Below are positions 8,538 through 17,038 of a stretch of DNA of 64,000 nucleotides, one piece after another. Source of the DNA: Gymnodinialimonas phycosphaerae (GTDB lineage Bacteria; Pseudomonadota; Alphaproteobacteria; Rhodobacterales; Rhodobacteraceae); the NCBI RefSeq assembly GCF_019195455.1, contig NZ_JAIMBW010000001.1:1054001-1118000 (forward strand), in the 5' to 3' direction. A model generated the notes under the pieces. That model was not told the origin of the DNA, did no database searches, and was given only the letters and a program-made list of their open reading frames with translations. Position numbers and translations under genes: made by a program. Positions within the stretch are counted from its first letter, which is position 1. Each line of letters opens with the position of its first letter.

Positions 8538-9588
8538 TAATAACGTCACCCCAAATGACGCCTTTCTAGAGATTTATGAGAAGACGGCAGGGCTTATCCC
8601 TCATTCGCTCAGCCACGACGGCTCGCGCCTGACCTGGATCGATTTGGGATCTTATCACATGTATGAGGGCAGTTACCAAAAGGCCTCGCACACGGCGGTC
8701 GCGCTTCTGGGCAGAGGTCCAGACACAGTATATCAACCATTTTTCACAACCGAATTGTCAGTAATCGATGATCTCACTCCGGCGCCGGATGACGTGTCCC
8801 CTACGGCCTTCATCTTTGGGGTTTCCCGTTGCGGCTCTACCTTGTTGACACGCGCGCTGGCCCGCGACCGCCGTATCTTGGCCTTTGGTGAGGCGTTGAT
8901 ACCCAACGGATTGTGGCGCTTGGGCGGCCCGAGCACGTTGACCCATGCAACTGGCACCATTGCCCGGCTTCGGAAGGTCATCACTTTGATGGGACGAAAT
9001 CGCGGTGGCGGATACCGGCACATGGTCCTTAAGCTTTCTTCCGTGGAGTTGCACGCTGCCTCCCCTCTCAGGGCGGCATTTCCCGACGCGCCATGCTTGT
9101 TCATGTATCGCAACCCGACCGAGGTTTTGGTCTCACACCTGAACCGCAAGCCCGGTTGGCACGACGCCATGTCGACCGACTGGGGAAGCTTTCTGTGTGG
9201 GCAGGAGACTCCGCAAACCACGACCGAATTCTATGCAAAGGTCTTGCGGGGGTATTATTCCGTTGCGATGTCTGATGCCGCAAAGAATTGGACGTTGCTG
9301 CAATATCCTGAACTCGCGCCGCACCGTCTTCCCGATATTCTCGCAGCGCTTGGGATTGACGCAGATGATGTAGATTTGACCGCGATGTCGCGCTGTTTCC
9401 GGAGCTATTCCAAATCTCCCTACCAGAATGCGCAGTTCGCGGACGACCAGGGCAAGAAGCAACGCGATGCCAGCGCCGCTGTCGCCGAGCTGGTCGCCAC
9501 GCATCTGGATCCGCTTCATCAAGCCTTGGCGCAAGCGCCACAGAACCTTGCACCCCATAGCGATGCCGGGGCCTGGAAAACGCGTTAG
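8524..9588 (+). CDS. Sulfotransferase-family protein
   Basis: The 354-residue protein has a sulfotransferase-type P-loop, FGVSRCGSTLLTRAL, near residues 98-112, that would bind the 5'-phosphosulfate group of PAPS, and a downstream FMYRNPTEVLVSHL segment matching the 3'-phosphate-binding region (Arg and Ser in RNPxxVxxS). The N-terminal 90 residues are an extension of unknown role. The ATG at 8524 overlaps the oxygenase gene by 14 nt; a TTG one codon earlier is the alternative. It is the last gene of the rightward RiPP operon. A hydroxyl group installed by the oxygenase, or a native Ser/Thr of the core, could be the acceptor. The family is clear; sulfation of the peptide is inferred only from position. 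Confidence 0.8.
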   Translation: MPATDNNVTPNDAFLEIYEKTAGLIPHSLSHDGSRLTWIDLGSYHMYEGSYQKASHTAVALLGRGPDTVYQPFFTTELSVIDDLTPAPDDVSPTAFIFGVSRCGSTLLTRALARDRRILAFGEALIPNGLWRLGGPSTLTHATGTIARLRKVITLMGRNRGGGYRHMVLKLSSVELHAASPLRAAFPDAPCLFMYRNPTEVLVSHLNRKPGWHDAMSTDWGSFLCGQETPQTTTEFYAKVLRGYYSVAMSDAAKNWTLLQYPELAPHRLPDILAALGIDADDVDLTAMSRCFRSYSKSPYQNAQFADDQGKKQRDASAAVAELVATHLDPLHQALAQAPQNLAPHSDAGAWKTR

Positions 9589-9613
9589 AAGAGCCTTGCT
9601 TTGAGTGCAGCGA

Positions 9614-12600
9614 TCACTCGACCAGTCTGCGGCGGGTAATCGTGTATCGCGCGCCGGCCTCCAGGGGGATCGCAACCTCTGAAACCTCCCCATCGGGCCA
9701 GGTCACCACTACGCCTTGCGCGAGTGGTTGATCCCCCAGGCCAAAGTGGGCGATCAACTCGTCGTGGGACATGTAGCCGCCGCTTGCAACGATCTCGCGC
9801 ATTTGGCTTGTCCCATCGGGCGTCGTAATGGTGATCCGGGCACCTACGGCAAACCGGTTCCCCCGCTCATCGCGCAGGCTGATCGACAGTGCATTTCCGA
9901 TTGGGCCATCATTGCGCAACATCGAAACCGGGCCGACCAAAGGCGGCACGACGATGTCGAGATCTCCGTCGAGGTCGAAATCAACGTAGGCAAACGAAGC
10001 AATGTCGAGGTTGGAGTTCAACCCGACCTCTCGCGTGACATTCTCAAACCCGCCGCCTTCGATATTGCGATAGAAATACGAAGGATGGCGGATGTCGACG
10101 GTGGGGAACCCGGTCACGATAAACAGATCCTGGAATGCATCGTGGTTCAAATCCGCAAACCGCGCGTTCCAGACCCAGCCGCCATTCACAACCCCTAATG
10201 CCCCGGCAACGTCGCGCCATGCGCCTGCCTCATCGCGGGCAAACAGGAGATTGCGCCTGTCGACCGAGGGAAGCTGGCTGTCAATCTGTGCAGCCGTTGG
10301 CGGGGTCACGGGACCTGCCAACGTTTCACAAGCCGCGTGAAGCAATGGCCAGCCCGGTGAAAAGGGCGCACAATAATCCAACGACACGTTGCGCGTGTCC
10401 AGCGCGGCGTAGGCCTGAAGCGCAACACAATCAGCTTCCATACCAGGAACCGGCCATTGCGCGCATTGATCCAGATTGCCGCGCCGGTGTGCGACCGTCC
10501 GAATGTCGACCCCTTGGTAGTGACGCAGACACGCCGACCTTGCCGCGTCATCCAAAAGCTCAGCGCAAACCTCTGCCGGCTCCATACTCGCAACCGAGTT
10601 CCTTTCCCACGCACGCTGGCCGACAAAAATCTCTGGGATCAAATCATTGTCGATATCCGCGCTTGTCATGGCCATGGTCGTTCTACCGCTAAGCGGAAGG
10701 ACATCCGTCGGCTCTGACATCAAGTGCATCGCGCCCTGGCCGTCGTTGCGATAAATGATATCTCCTGGTCCGAAGTCATTGCCGACGAACAGATCTCTTG
10801 ACCCATCTTCGTCCAGGTCAACGAAAAGCGCCGTCAGCGTTTCCGCTACAACGCCATCAAGATCTATTCGGTCGTATCCCGTGTCCGAGCTGATAAGCAG
10901 CACATCTTGGCTGGAGGGCGGCGACGCCTCGCGGCCATTGTTGCCATAGCCCGCGTTGCCAATGAACAGATCAAGGCGGCCATCGTGGTTGGTATCATCG
11001 AATGCAAGCACCGTGGGCATGACCGCAGCTTCTGTGTTCGGCAAATTTACAAGGCCATCGGCCTCAAACATCCCGTCCGAGTTTGCGACCATCCAGACCC
11101 CTGCTTGCAGGGTCGAGAACACCAGATCGAGCCAGCCGTCGTTCGTCATATCGATTAATGCGACAGCGCCGATTGTCCAATTCTCTGCCTCTGGCAGGAT
11201 CACTTCCTGCCGTTCAAAGTGTCCGTTTTGAGAGTTTGCGTAGACGCCAAAACCCCGCTCCGACCCAAAAACCAGATCCGGCCACCCATCATTGTGGATG
11301 TCACCTGCGGCAACCGCGCGGACCTGGACCATAGGGTTGCTGAAGCGCTCAAAAGTTTGCCCAAAACCCTCGGTCAACCCAATCTCAGCGCCTTCAATGC
11401 GGGTGAACTGGTGCTGTGCGCGCACCACGGCTGACGGATCGTACGGTGCCTGCTCGATCGATAAGCCATCTGCTGCAAAAAGCATTTCAGCAGACACTTG
11501 ATTTGCCTGCAGCTCGGCCACTAGCGCCCGGGCCGGGCGATCTGGAAGGGGACGGGTGAAGTACTCTCTCTCGACCGGTGCATCGACTTGCGCCAGTTGC
11601 GCTCGGATCACTGTGTCTTGGGCCTCTGCGTACTGTGGGTGATAGACGTGCACAAATGCGCCACCCGCCACGCCCAAAGCGGAAAGAGAGGCGATCATGG
11701 CCAGCGCGATCTGCCGGGACAATTGCCGCCAGATCAACAAGAACGGATACACGGAAAAGATCCCAAGCCCGAACAGCATGACCATGACATAGCCCGCACT
11801 TAGTCCTGCGTTGAACAAAGCCGCCGCGACGATGACGTCAAACATCATCGGTGAGGGCAGGATCAGTGCGAAGATGGCCAAAAGAAGCATTGCTCTCAAA
11901 ACCACGATCGCCCCATCGCGTGGAAGTATCTCAGCCAGCGTGTCAAAGGGCAGAACGGTCACCACTGCAGCCCCCAGGACACCGGCTAACAGCATAAGCG
12001 GCACCGTCACGGCGACAAGATAGAGCAAGTTCCTCAAGGCTTCGGACAGCACGAAAATGCTTGATCCACTCCAGCCCTGCTGCAACGCCGTCCTAGGGGA
12101 CGGAGGTTGCAGCAGTCGGCTCAAGGGCGCCGATCGGGGCACATCACCGATGGCAATTTGTTGGGTCTTCGCTGGGAACATCCGGACAATCAGGGGCACC
12201 AGGACCAAGATAAATACCAGAGTCAGGCCAATCTTCGTCACCGCGATGTGCAACGGGAAGAGCGACAGCACCATGGTCAGGACCAAGACATTCATTGTCG
12301 GAGAGCTGACCATCATGGCCAGAGCCGTCTCTGGCCGCGCGCCGCCCACGATCGCACCTTGAGAAACCGGTGTCGCGCAGTTGACGCAAACCCCCAAAGG
12401 GGCGCCCACCAACAATCCCAAAAAGCTGTTGGCCAATCGGCTCTTGAAGTGAAGACGTTGCAGGTGCGGAAGCATCGTAAGGATCAACGCGCCTGCCAGC
12501 AGACCGAACGTCATTCCCTTCCAGTTTGTGAACACCCAGTTGATCGCGTTCACCCCGATCTCCTGAAAAAGCGAAGGTTGAGGTGGCATATTGATCAGCA

Positions 12601-12769
12601 GGTCGAACCCGATAGCGGAGAATTGCGTATCACCGGCCATCAAGGCCTTCTGATCCAGATCGGGATAACGCGATCCAAACCAAAAGACGCCCACCAGGAT
12701 CAAGGTGAGGCCGAGGGCAATCTTGAATGGCTTGTTCTGAAGAAGCCCGTGTGTGCTGTGATCAACCAT
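9614..12769 (-). CDS. Permease fused to FG-GAP/VCBS propeller and ASPIC/UnbV domain
   Basis: This 1051-residue protein has three parts. Residues 1 to about 370 form a polytopic permease of the PF03773-like (ArsP/DUF318) kind, with CVNCATPVSQGAI and SSPTMNVLVL motifs and roughly eight to ten hydrophobic helices. Residues about 480-900 carry at least seven FG-GAP/VCBS blades with calcium-loop motifs such as DIHNDGWPDLVFG, DTNHDGRLDLFIG, DLDEDGSRDLFVG and DFDLDGDLDIVV. Residues about 930-1045 match the ASPIC/UnbV domain (CRTAC1-like). A Cys-containing insert lies near 720-830. The gene converges on the RiPP operon with only 25 nt between stops. The cluster has no ABC exporter, so this protein could serve it, but that is speculation. 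Fusion of permease and propeller in one frame is unusual. Confidence 0.8.
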   Translation of the reverse strand: MVDHSTHGLLQNKPFKIALGLTLILVGVFWFGSRYPDLDQKALMAGDTQFSAIGFDLLINMPPQPSLFQEIGVNAINWVFTNWKGMTFGLLAGALILTMLPHLQRLHFKSRLANSFLGLLVGAPLGVCVNCATPVSQGAIVGGARPETALAMMVSSPTMNVLVLTMVLSLFPLHIAVTKIGLTLVFILVLVPLIVRMFPAKTQQIAIGDVPRSAPLSRLLQPPSPRTALQQGWSGSSIFVLSEALRNLLYLVAVTVPLMLLAGVLGAAVVTVLPFDTLAEILPRDGAIVVLRAMLLLAIFALILPSPMMFDVIVAAALFNAGLSAGYVMVMLFGLGIFSVYPFLLIWRQLSRQIALAMIASLSALGVAGGAFVHVYHPQYAEAQDTVIRAQLAQVDAPVEREYFTRPLPDRPARALVAELQANQVSAEMLFAADGLSIEQAPYDPSAVVRAQHQFTRIEGAEIGLTEGFGQTFERFSNPMVQVRAVAAGDIHNDGWPDLVFGSERGFGVYANSQNGHFERQEVILPEAENWTIGAVALIDMTNDGWLDLVFSTLQAGVWMVANSDGMFEADGLVNLPNTEAAVMPTVLAFDDTNHDGRLDLFIGNAGYGNNGREASPPSSQDVLLISSDTGYDRIDLDGVVAETLTALFVDLDEDGSRDLFVGNDFGPGDIIYRNDGQGAMHLMSEPTDVLPLSGRTTMAMTSADIDNDLIPEIFVGQRAWERNSVASMEPAEVCAELLDDAARSACLRHYQGVDIRTVAHRRGNLDQCAQWPVPGMEADCVALQAYAALDTRNVSLDYCAPFSPGWPLLHAACETLAGPVTPPTAAQIDSQLPSVDRRNLLFARDEAGAWRDVAGALGVVNGGWVWNARFADLNHDAFQDLFIVTGFPTVDIRHPSYFYRNIEGGGFENVTREVGLNSNLDIASFAYVDFDLDGDLDIVVPPLVGPVSMLRNDGPIGNALSISLRDERGNRFAVGARITITTPDGTSQMREIVASGGYMSHDELIAHFGLGDQPLAQGVVVTWPDGEVSEVAIPLEAGARYTITRRRLVE

Positions 12770-12988
12770 GAGAAGTATCCGCCTTTTCGGCTCCGGTTAG
12801 GCACAAACGGCCGCGCGCGACCATCGCCTTGCACATCTGTGAAAGAACCTCAAGCTGGCGCATGCACCTATGGTGAGGAATGCCTCGGTGTCCGCTTTGA
12901 CGCATTTGACATATGCATTGTACACGCAAACGAACGCCCGCATCCCGCCGTTCGTGACACCAGCCAGATCTTCCCTTAGCCTGGCGCG
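12770..12988. promoter_or_regulatory. Divergent intergenic region
   Basis: 219 nt separate the start of the permease-propeller gene (leftward) from the start of the DUF3883 gene (rightward) and should contain both promoters. No confident promoter boxes or operators could be picked out by eye. Confidence 0.3.
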
Positions 12989-13898
12989 ATGTCGAGCCAT
13001 GCGTGGACAGATACCGAGAATGACCTGATCGTCGCGGATTACTTCGCGATGCTGGCCGACGATGTGGCAGGCCGTCCCCACAACAAGGCCGAGCATCGGC
13101 GGCAGCTTCTGCCGCGCCTCAACAACCGGTCTGACGGGGCGGTTGAGTTCAAACGTCAGAACATCAGCGCTGTGCTCAAAGGACTCGGTGAGGCCTGGAT
13201 CACCGGGTACAATCCCGTGTTCAACTTTCAGGCCAGCCTGATCGACGCCGTTGCACGATGGTTGGCGATGAACCCCGACTGGACGCACCGCACCGCACCG
13301 CACCCTCACTTCACGGCCCGTGGACGGCATGGCGGATTCGGCCCAACTCTGGGTCGGGCCCGCACCGACTCTGTCCAACCAGCCGCCGCCGGGCGAGCTC
13401 GAGCAGATGCTCCACATCGCCCGGAAGTTCGACGTGGCTGCGCGAGATGAGCGAAACCGCGCCCTGGGCAAAGCTGGAGAAGAGCGAGTCTTGAAGCACG
13501 AGCGTGACGCTCTAACTGCGGCGGGACGTGAGGATCTGGCGCAGAAAATCCGCTGGGTTTCCGGAGAAGACGGGGATGGCGCGGGCTATGATATTGCCAG
13601 TTTCGATGCAGATGGGCGGCAGCGTCTGATCGAGGTCAAGATCACAAACGGCTGGGAGCGCACGCCGTTTCACATCTCACGCAATGAGTTGGCCGTGGCA
13701 GAGGAACGGCGAGAGGAGTGGTGCCTGTTCCGCCTCTGGAACTTCGCACGAACGCCCAAGGCTTTCGAGTTACGCCGCGTCGCTGGGACCCGTGCGGCAG
13801 GATGCCACCTAAGCTACAGAATATATGAAAAAAACCGCACGGCAGCTGCCGAGAGGACCAATTCAATTGCACTGAGATTTGCGCACGATATCAGATAG
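12989..13898 (+). pseudogene. DUF3883 domain protein split by a frameshift
   Basis: Two overlapping frames together make one known protein type. Frame one (from 12989) gives MSSHAWTDTENDLIVADYF, then AGRPHNKAEHRRQLLP and KRQNISAVL, the N-terminal domain usual for DUF3883 proteins. After about 13290 it turns into nonsense. A second frame, joined near 13300-13320, gives DERNRALGKAGEERVL, then GDGAGYDIASF, RLIEVKITNGWERTPFHISRNE and EEWCLFRLWNF, the DUF3883 restriction-endonuclease-like core. The likely break lies in the CACCG repeat at 13286-13300. Restoring one repeat unit would rejoin the frames. The last 45 residues also diverge from the family, suggesting a second lesion near 13780. DUF3883 proteins are common in defence and mobile regions; function here is unknown. 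A sequencing error cannot be excluded. Confidence 0.75.
13286..13304 (+). repeat. CACCG tandem repeat (3 copies) at a frameshift site
   Basis: Three exact copies of the pentamer CACCG (13286-13300) are followed by CACC. They lie where the DUF3883 reading frame breaks. Adding one unit (+5) or removing two (-10) restores the downstream frame, so slippage at this repeat can explain the lesion. Confidence 0.7.
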
Positions 13899-14427
13899 TT
13901 GTTGAATGGCGTAGCACCACAGGCTTCAGCCCGGCACGCAAGAACCTGAACAACAACTCCTTGGCACGCTTCAGTGCCAAGTGTTTCATCTCGCAATTCG
14001 TCCCGATGGTCCGGGCGCGCCTGCCGTGGGATCGTTTTGACTACCCCGACAAGCCGATCGATCCTACCTTTCAGCGACCGCCACGGGTGAGGCGCTTGAG
14101 AGGCCAACGGTCCGATTTGTGCGCCGCCGCTGGCCGTATTGCAACCAACGCACTTGCCCCTGCACAGCGCTGTTTGAAGGGTCCAAGCTGTTCGGCGTGA
14201 AGACGCCGCTGTCGTCTCGAAGACTCTGTGCCAATCCGACCCGGTTGGTCGATACCGCGCGGATCGAGGCGTCTCAAGTGGAAGGTGCTGCCCCGCTTGG
14301 CAATGCTCTTGACGGTATATCTCCGCGTTTGTGTGGCAAATCAAGCGGATCGAACACTACCGTCAGCGCGAATACGCCGAATTTTCACCTTCGATCAGGG
14401 TGTTGCAAATTGGCGGCCTAGGAAAAA
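13899..14427. other. Gene-poor region before the tRNA gene
   Basis: About 530 nt between the DUF3883 remnant and tRNA-Ser. Open frames exist on both strands but none is recognisable. A plus-strand stretch around 14090-14300 (VRFVRRRWPYCNQRTCPC) vaguely recalls the Cys-rich front of ISL3-type transposases, and a minus-strand stretch near 13900-14010 (KRAKELLFRFLRAG) looks protein-like, but both are too short and degenerate to name. Decayed mobile DNA next to a tRNA is a reasonable guess. Confidence 0.35.
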
Positions 14428-14517
14428 TGGCGGAGAGACAGGGATTCGAACCCTGGGTGGGCTTGCACCCACAACGGTTTTCGAGACCGCCCCGTTCGAC
14501 CACTCCGGCACCTCTCC
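14428..14517 (-). tRNA. tRNA-Ser(CGA)
   Basis: The minus strand folds into a class II tRNA: acceptor GGAGAGG (14517-14511) pairs with TCTCTCC, discriminator G at 14431, and CCA is encoded at 14430-14428. The anticodon arm is GCGGT-CTCGAAA-ACCGT, giving anticodon CGA for codon UCG. A long variable arm (GTGGGTGCAAGCCCAC) precedes the T arm CAGGG-TTCGAAT-CCCTG. It marks the boundary between accessory DNA on the left and core genes on the right, and tRNA-Ser genes are frequent integration sites. Confidence 0.95.
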
Positions 14518-14737
14518 GCGGTCTTGGATGATGCTTCAGCAAAATCCGTGGGCGGACAGGTAGCGGCAAGCGGCGGGGCACGCAAGGGGCAGGGGGGCAA
14601 AGCTGCGGGAAAATCGCTGCAAGCCCCTTCTCGGACCCGAAAAAAATGCGCGAACCTGTGCTGGAACGAGATCGCTCCATGGATTCCGTCGGAAAACCAC
14701 GTCATTCTACATGCGACACCACCGAAGGGAGCGCCCC

Positions 14738-15616
14738 ATGATCCGCATCGCATGTTTGTCCGTGAGCCTCGCGCTTGGGGCCTTGGCTTCGCTGCCAGAT
14801 ACGGCGCGGGCGCAGGAGGCGCAGGTCGCCCCACCGACCGCCTTGGCGCAGGAGGCGCCAGCGCTGTACCGGATGCTTGATGGTTTGGGCATGTATGAGA
14901 TCATCGCGCTGATGGGTACCGAGAACACCCGCGGCGGCGCGGACCTAGAAGAGCAGTTGTTTCCCGGGGCAGGGGGGGCGGCTTGGCGGGCGACCGTGGC
15001 CGGGTTGCATGCGACACCCCGGATGGTGGGGCTCTTCGAGGATGCCTTCGACCGCGACGCCGTGTCCCCGGACCAGATCGCCATCGTGCAGGCCTTCATC
15101 GACTCGGAAGCGGGCCAAAGGGTGATTGGCGGAGAACTCGCCGCGCGGCGAATGTTCCTGGACGAGGCCGCCGTCGATGCCGCGACCGAGGACCTGATGG
15201 CTGCCATTGCCGCCGACAGCCCCCGGCTGGACACTCTGCAGCGTCTCAATTCGGTAAGCGGGCTGGTCGATCGCAACGTCTCGGGTGCGCTGAACCTGCG
15301 GATCGCCTTCTACCGGGGCCTGATCGATGGCGGAGCCTTCGACAATGACGTGCCGGAAAGCATGATGTTGGCCGAGGTTTGGGCGCAAGAACCCGAAGTG
15401 CGCCACCTCACCGTTGAATGGCTGTTCTCATTCCAGCTTGCCGCCTACGCCGAGGTCACGGATGCGGATCTGGAGACCTATGTAGCGCTTGCGGACGCGC
15501 CTGCCGGGCGCGCGGTGAATGCGGCATTGTTCAACGCCTTCGACGAGATGCTCGCCTCACTCAGCTATGATCTGGGCGTCGCGGCAGCCGGGTTCATTGT
15601 TGGTGAAGACACCTGA
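14738..15616 (+). CDS. DUF2059 domain-containing exported protein
   Basis: The 292-residue protein begins with a signal peptide (MIRIACLSVSLALGALASL, probable cleavage after ARAQ-A near residue 26) and continues with helical repeats matching the DUF2059 type, for example LYRMLDGLGMYEIIALM and MVGLFEDAFDRDAVSPDQIAIVQAFIDSEAGQ written here in part: VQAFIDSEAGQRVI. The ATG at 14738 is preceded by GGAG at a suitable distance; an upstream in-frame Met at 14711 lacks one. It stands alone between the tRNA gene and the ribosomal protein genes. It is likely periplasmic; its function is unknown. Confidence 0.8.
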   Translation: MIRIACLSVSLALGALASLPDTARAQEAQVAPPTALAQEAPALYRMLDGLGMYEIIALMGTENTRGGADLEEQLFPGAGGAAWRATVAGLHATPRMVGLFEDAFDRDAVSPDQIAIVQAFIDSEAGQRVIGGELAARRMFLDEAAVDAATEDLMAAIAADSPRLDTLQRLNSVSGLVDRNVSGALNLRIAFYRGLIDGGAFDNDVPESMMLAEVWAQEPEVRHLTVEWLFSFQLAAYAEVTDADLETYVALADAPAGRAVNAALFNAFDEMLASLSYDLGVAAAGFIVGEDT

Positions 15617-15659
15617 AGGCCCGATTGCAGCAGACCTGCGCCCGCGCAGCAATGGTTGC

Positions 15660-15688
15660 TTGACAAAGGCCCGGCCCTGACGCATCTA
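15660..15688 (+). promoter_or_regulatory. Possible sigma-70 promoter of rplU-rpmA
   Basis: A perfect -35 box TTGACA (15660-15665) is followed after 17 nt by CATCTA (15683-15688), a poor but possible alphaproteobacterial -10. This would give a 5' leader of roughly 155 nt before the L21 ATG at 15850. The leader has no recognised riboswitch. Confidence 0.45.
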
Positions 15689-15849
15689 GCGGCGTCCATC
15701 AGTGAAGGGATTCCCCGCGCGCGGTGGTGTTATGGTTACAATCACCCTTGAAGGGGTGCGCTGTCCGAGGTGGGAAAAGCCCCGCAAACACTGGCGATGC
15801 CGCTTGTATCGTTGGGACCACAGGACGCGGTGAGACAAAGGAAAAGCCC

Positions 15850-16614
15850 ATGTTCGCTGTCATGAAGACAGGCGGCAAGCAATATAAGGTCCAGGCCGGT
15901 GACAAACTGCGCGTGGAACTGCTTGCAGCGGAGGCCGGTGAGGCCATCCAATTCAACGAAATTCTGATGCTTGGCGGTGACAGTGTCACCGTTGGCGCGC
16001 CCCTCGTGGAAGGTGCCGCCGTTCAGGCCAACGTGATCGACATGGTGAAGGGCGAAAAGCTCATCCACTACGTCAAGCGTCGCCGCAAGCACTCGTCCCA
16101 GCGCAAGAAGGGTCACCGTCAGAAGCTGACGCTGATCGAGATCACCGAGATCCTCGCATCCGGTGGCGACAAGACCGGCGTGAAGGCCGCGATGGGCTCT
16201 GGCTCCGTGACCGCAAGCGCGGCTGTCGCAGCCGCCCCCGCGAAGAAAGCCAAGAAGGCAGAGGAGCCCGCAGCCGACGCCCCCAAGGCTGAAAAGCCGA
16301 AAGCTGAAAAGAAAGCCGCGCCTAAGAAGGCGAAGGCCGAAGCAGCCCCCGAAGCCGCCGCAGAGGGCACCCGCCCCGCGAACCTTCTGACGGAAGCCCG
16401 TGGCGGTCAGCCCGATGATCTGAAAAAGATCTCTGGCGTGGGTCCCAAACTGGAAGGCCTGCTGCACGAAAACGGCGTGTTCCACTTCGACCAGATCATG
16501 GCCTGGGGCGCCGAAGAGATCGCCTATATGGATGACAAGCTGTCGTTCAAAGGCCGCATTGAGCGTGACAACTGGATTGAGCAAGCGACCACGTTTGCCG
16601 CAGAACAGGAGTAA
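15850..16614 (+). CDS. rplU: 50S ribosomal protein L21 with C-terminal helix-hairpin-helix extension
   Basis: Residues 1-103 are a normal bL21 (MFAVMKTGGKQYKVQAGD start; YVKRRRKHSSQRKKGHRQ near the RNA-binding end). Bacterial L21 usually ends there at about 103 residues, but this protein has 254. Residues about 118-175 form an Ala/Lys-rich linker, and residues about 185-254 form a helix-hairpin-helix-like domain (DDLKKISGVGPKLEGLL then HFDQIMAWG). Such tails are seen in related Rhodobacterales. The start codon is the ATG giving the canonical MFAVM N-terminus. It is followed after 7 nt by rpmA. The role of the tail, perhaps extra rRNA or DNA contact, is unknown. Confidence 0.95.
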   Translation: MFAVMKTGGKQYKVQAGDKLRVELLAAEAGEAIQFNEILMLGGDSVTVGAPLVEGAAVQANVIDMVKGEKLIHYVKRRRKHSSQRKKGHRQKLTLIEITEILASGGDKTGVKAAMGSGSVTASAAVAAAPAKKAKKAEEPAADAPKAEKPKAEKKAAPKKAKAEAAPEAAAEGTRPANLLTEARGGQPDDLKKISGVGPKLEGLLHENGVFHFDQIMAWGAEEIAYMDDKLSFKGRIERDNWIEQATTFAAEQE

Positions 16615-16621
16615 GTAACCC

Positions 16622-16891
16622 ATGGCACATAAAAAAGCAGGTGGTTCCTCCCGCAACGGTCGCGACTCAGCTGGTCGCCGCCTTGGCATCAAGAAATACG
16701 GCGGCGAGTCCGTGATCTCCGGCAACATCATCGCGCGTCAGCGCGGCAACAAGTGGTGGCCGGGTGAAGGTGTGGGCGAAGGCAAGGATCACACGATCTT
16801 CGCCGTGACCGACGGCCACGTATCCTTCAAGAAGGGCTTCAAGGGCCGCACGTTCATTTCCGTGCTTCCGGCGGCGGAAGCTGCAGAGTAG
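16622..16891 (+). CDS. rpmA: 50S ribosomal protein L27
   Basis: The 89-residue protein is a canonical bL27: [20 protein letters not shown] at the N-terminus, which reaches the peptidyl transferase centre, then LGIKKYGGE and [14 protein letters not shown]. The length matches the family. It forms the usual operon with rplU, 7 nt downstream, and is closed by a strong terminator at 16919. The N-terminus starts directly MAHKKAGG, without the cleaved extension found in Firmicutes. Confidence 0.98.
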   Translation: MAHKKAGGSSRNGRDSAGRRLGIKKYGGESVISGNIIARQRGNKWWPGEGVGEGKDHTIFAVTDGHVSFKKGFKGRTFISVLPAAEAAE

Positions 16892-16918
16892 TCGCCACAT
16901 CCCGTGGAAAAAGTTCAG

Positions 16919-16950
16919 GGGCCGGCGATTACGCCGGCCCTTTCGTATTT
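16919..16950 (+). terminator. Rho-independent terminator after rpmA
   Basis: A perfect 9-bp stem GGGCCGGCG/CGCCGGCCC (16919-16927 with 16932-16940, loop ATTA) is followed by TTTCGTATTT. It lies 27 nt after the rpmA stop. Confidence 0.9.
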
Positions 16951-17038
16951 GTTACCCCGCTTGCGCATGGAGCCTCCTGGACCCACATGGAACCGGGAGA
17001 GGCACGATGCGGGGGACGGTTCGGAGGAGGACCTTAGC

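Noticed and set aside
14090..14300. Possible ISL3-type transposase remnant (Cys-rich stretch)
   Set aside because: Only a vague spacing of Cys and Arg residues matches; no transposase motif or terminal inverted repeats could be found.
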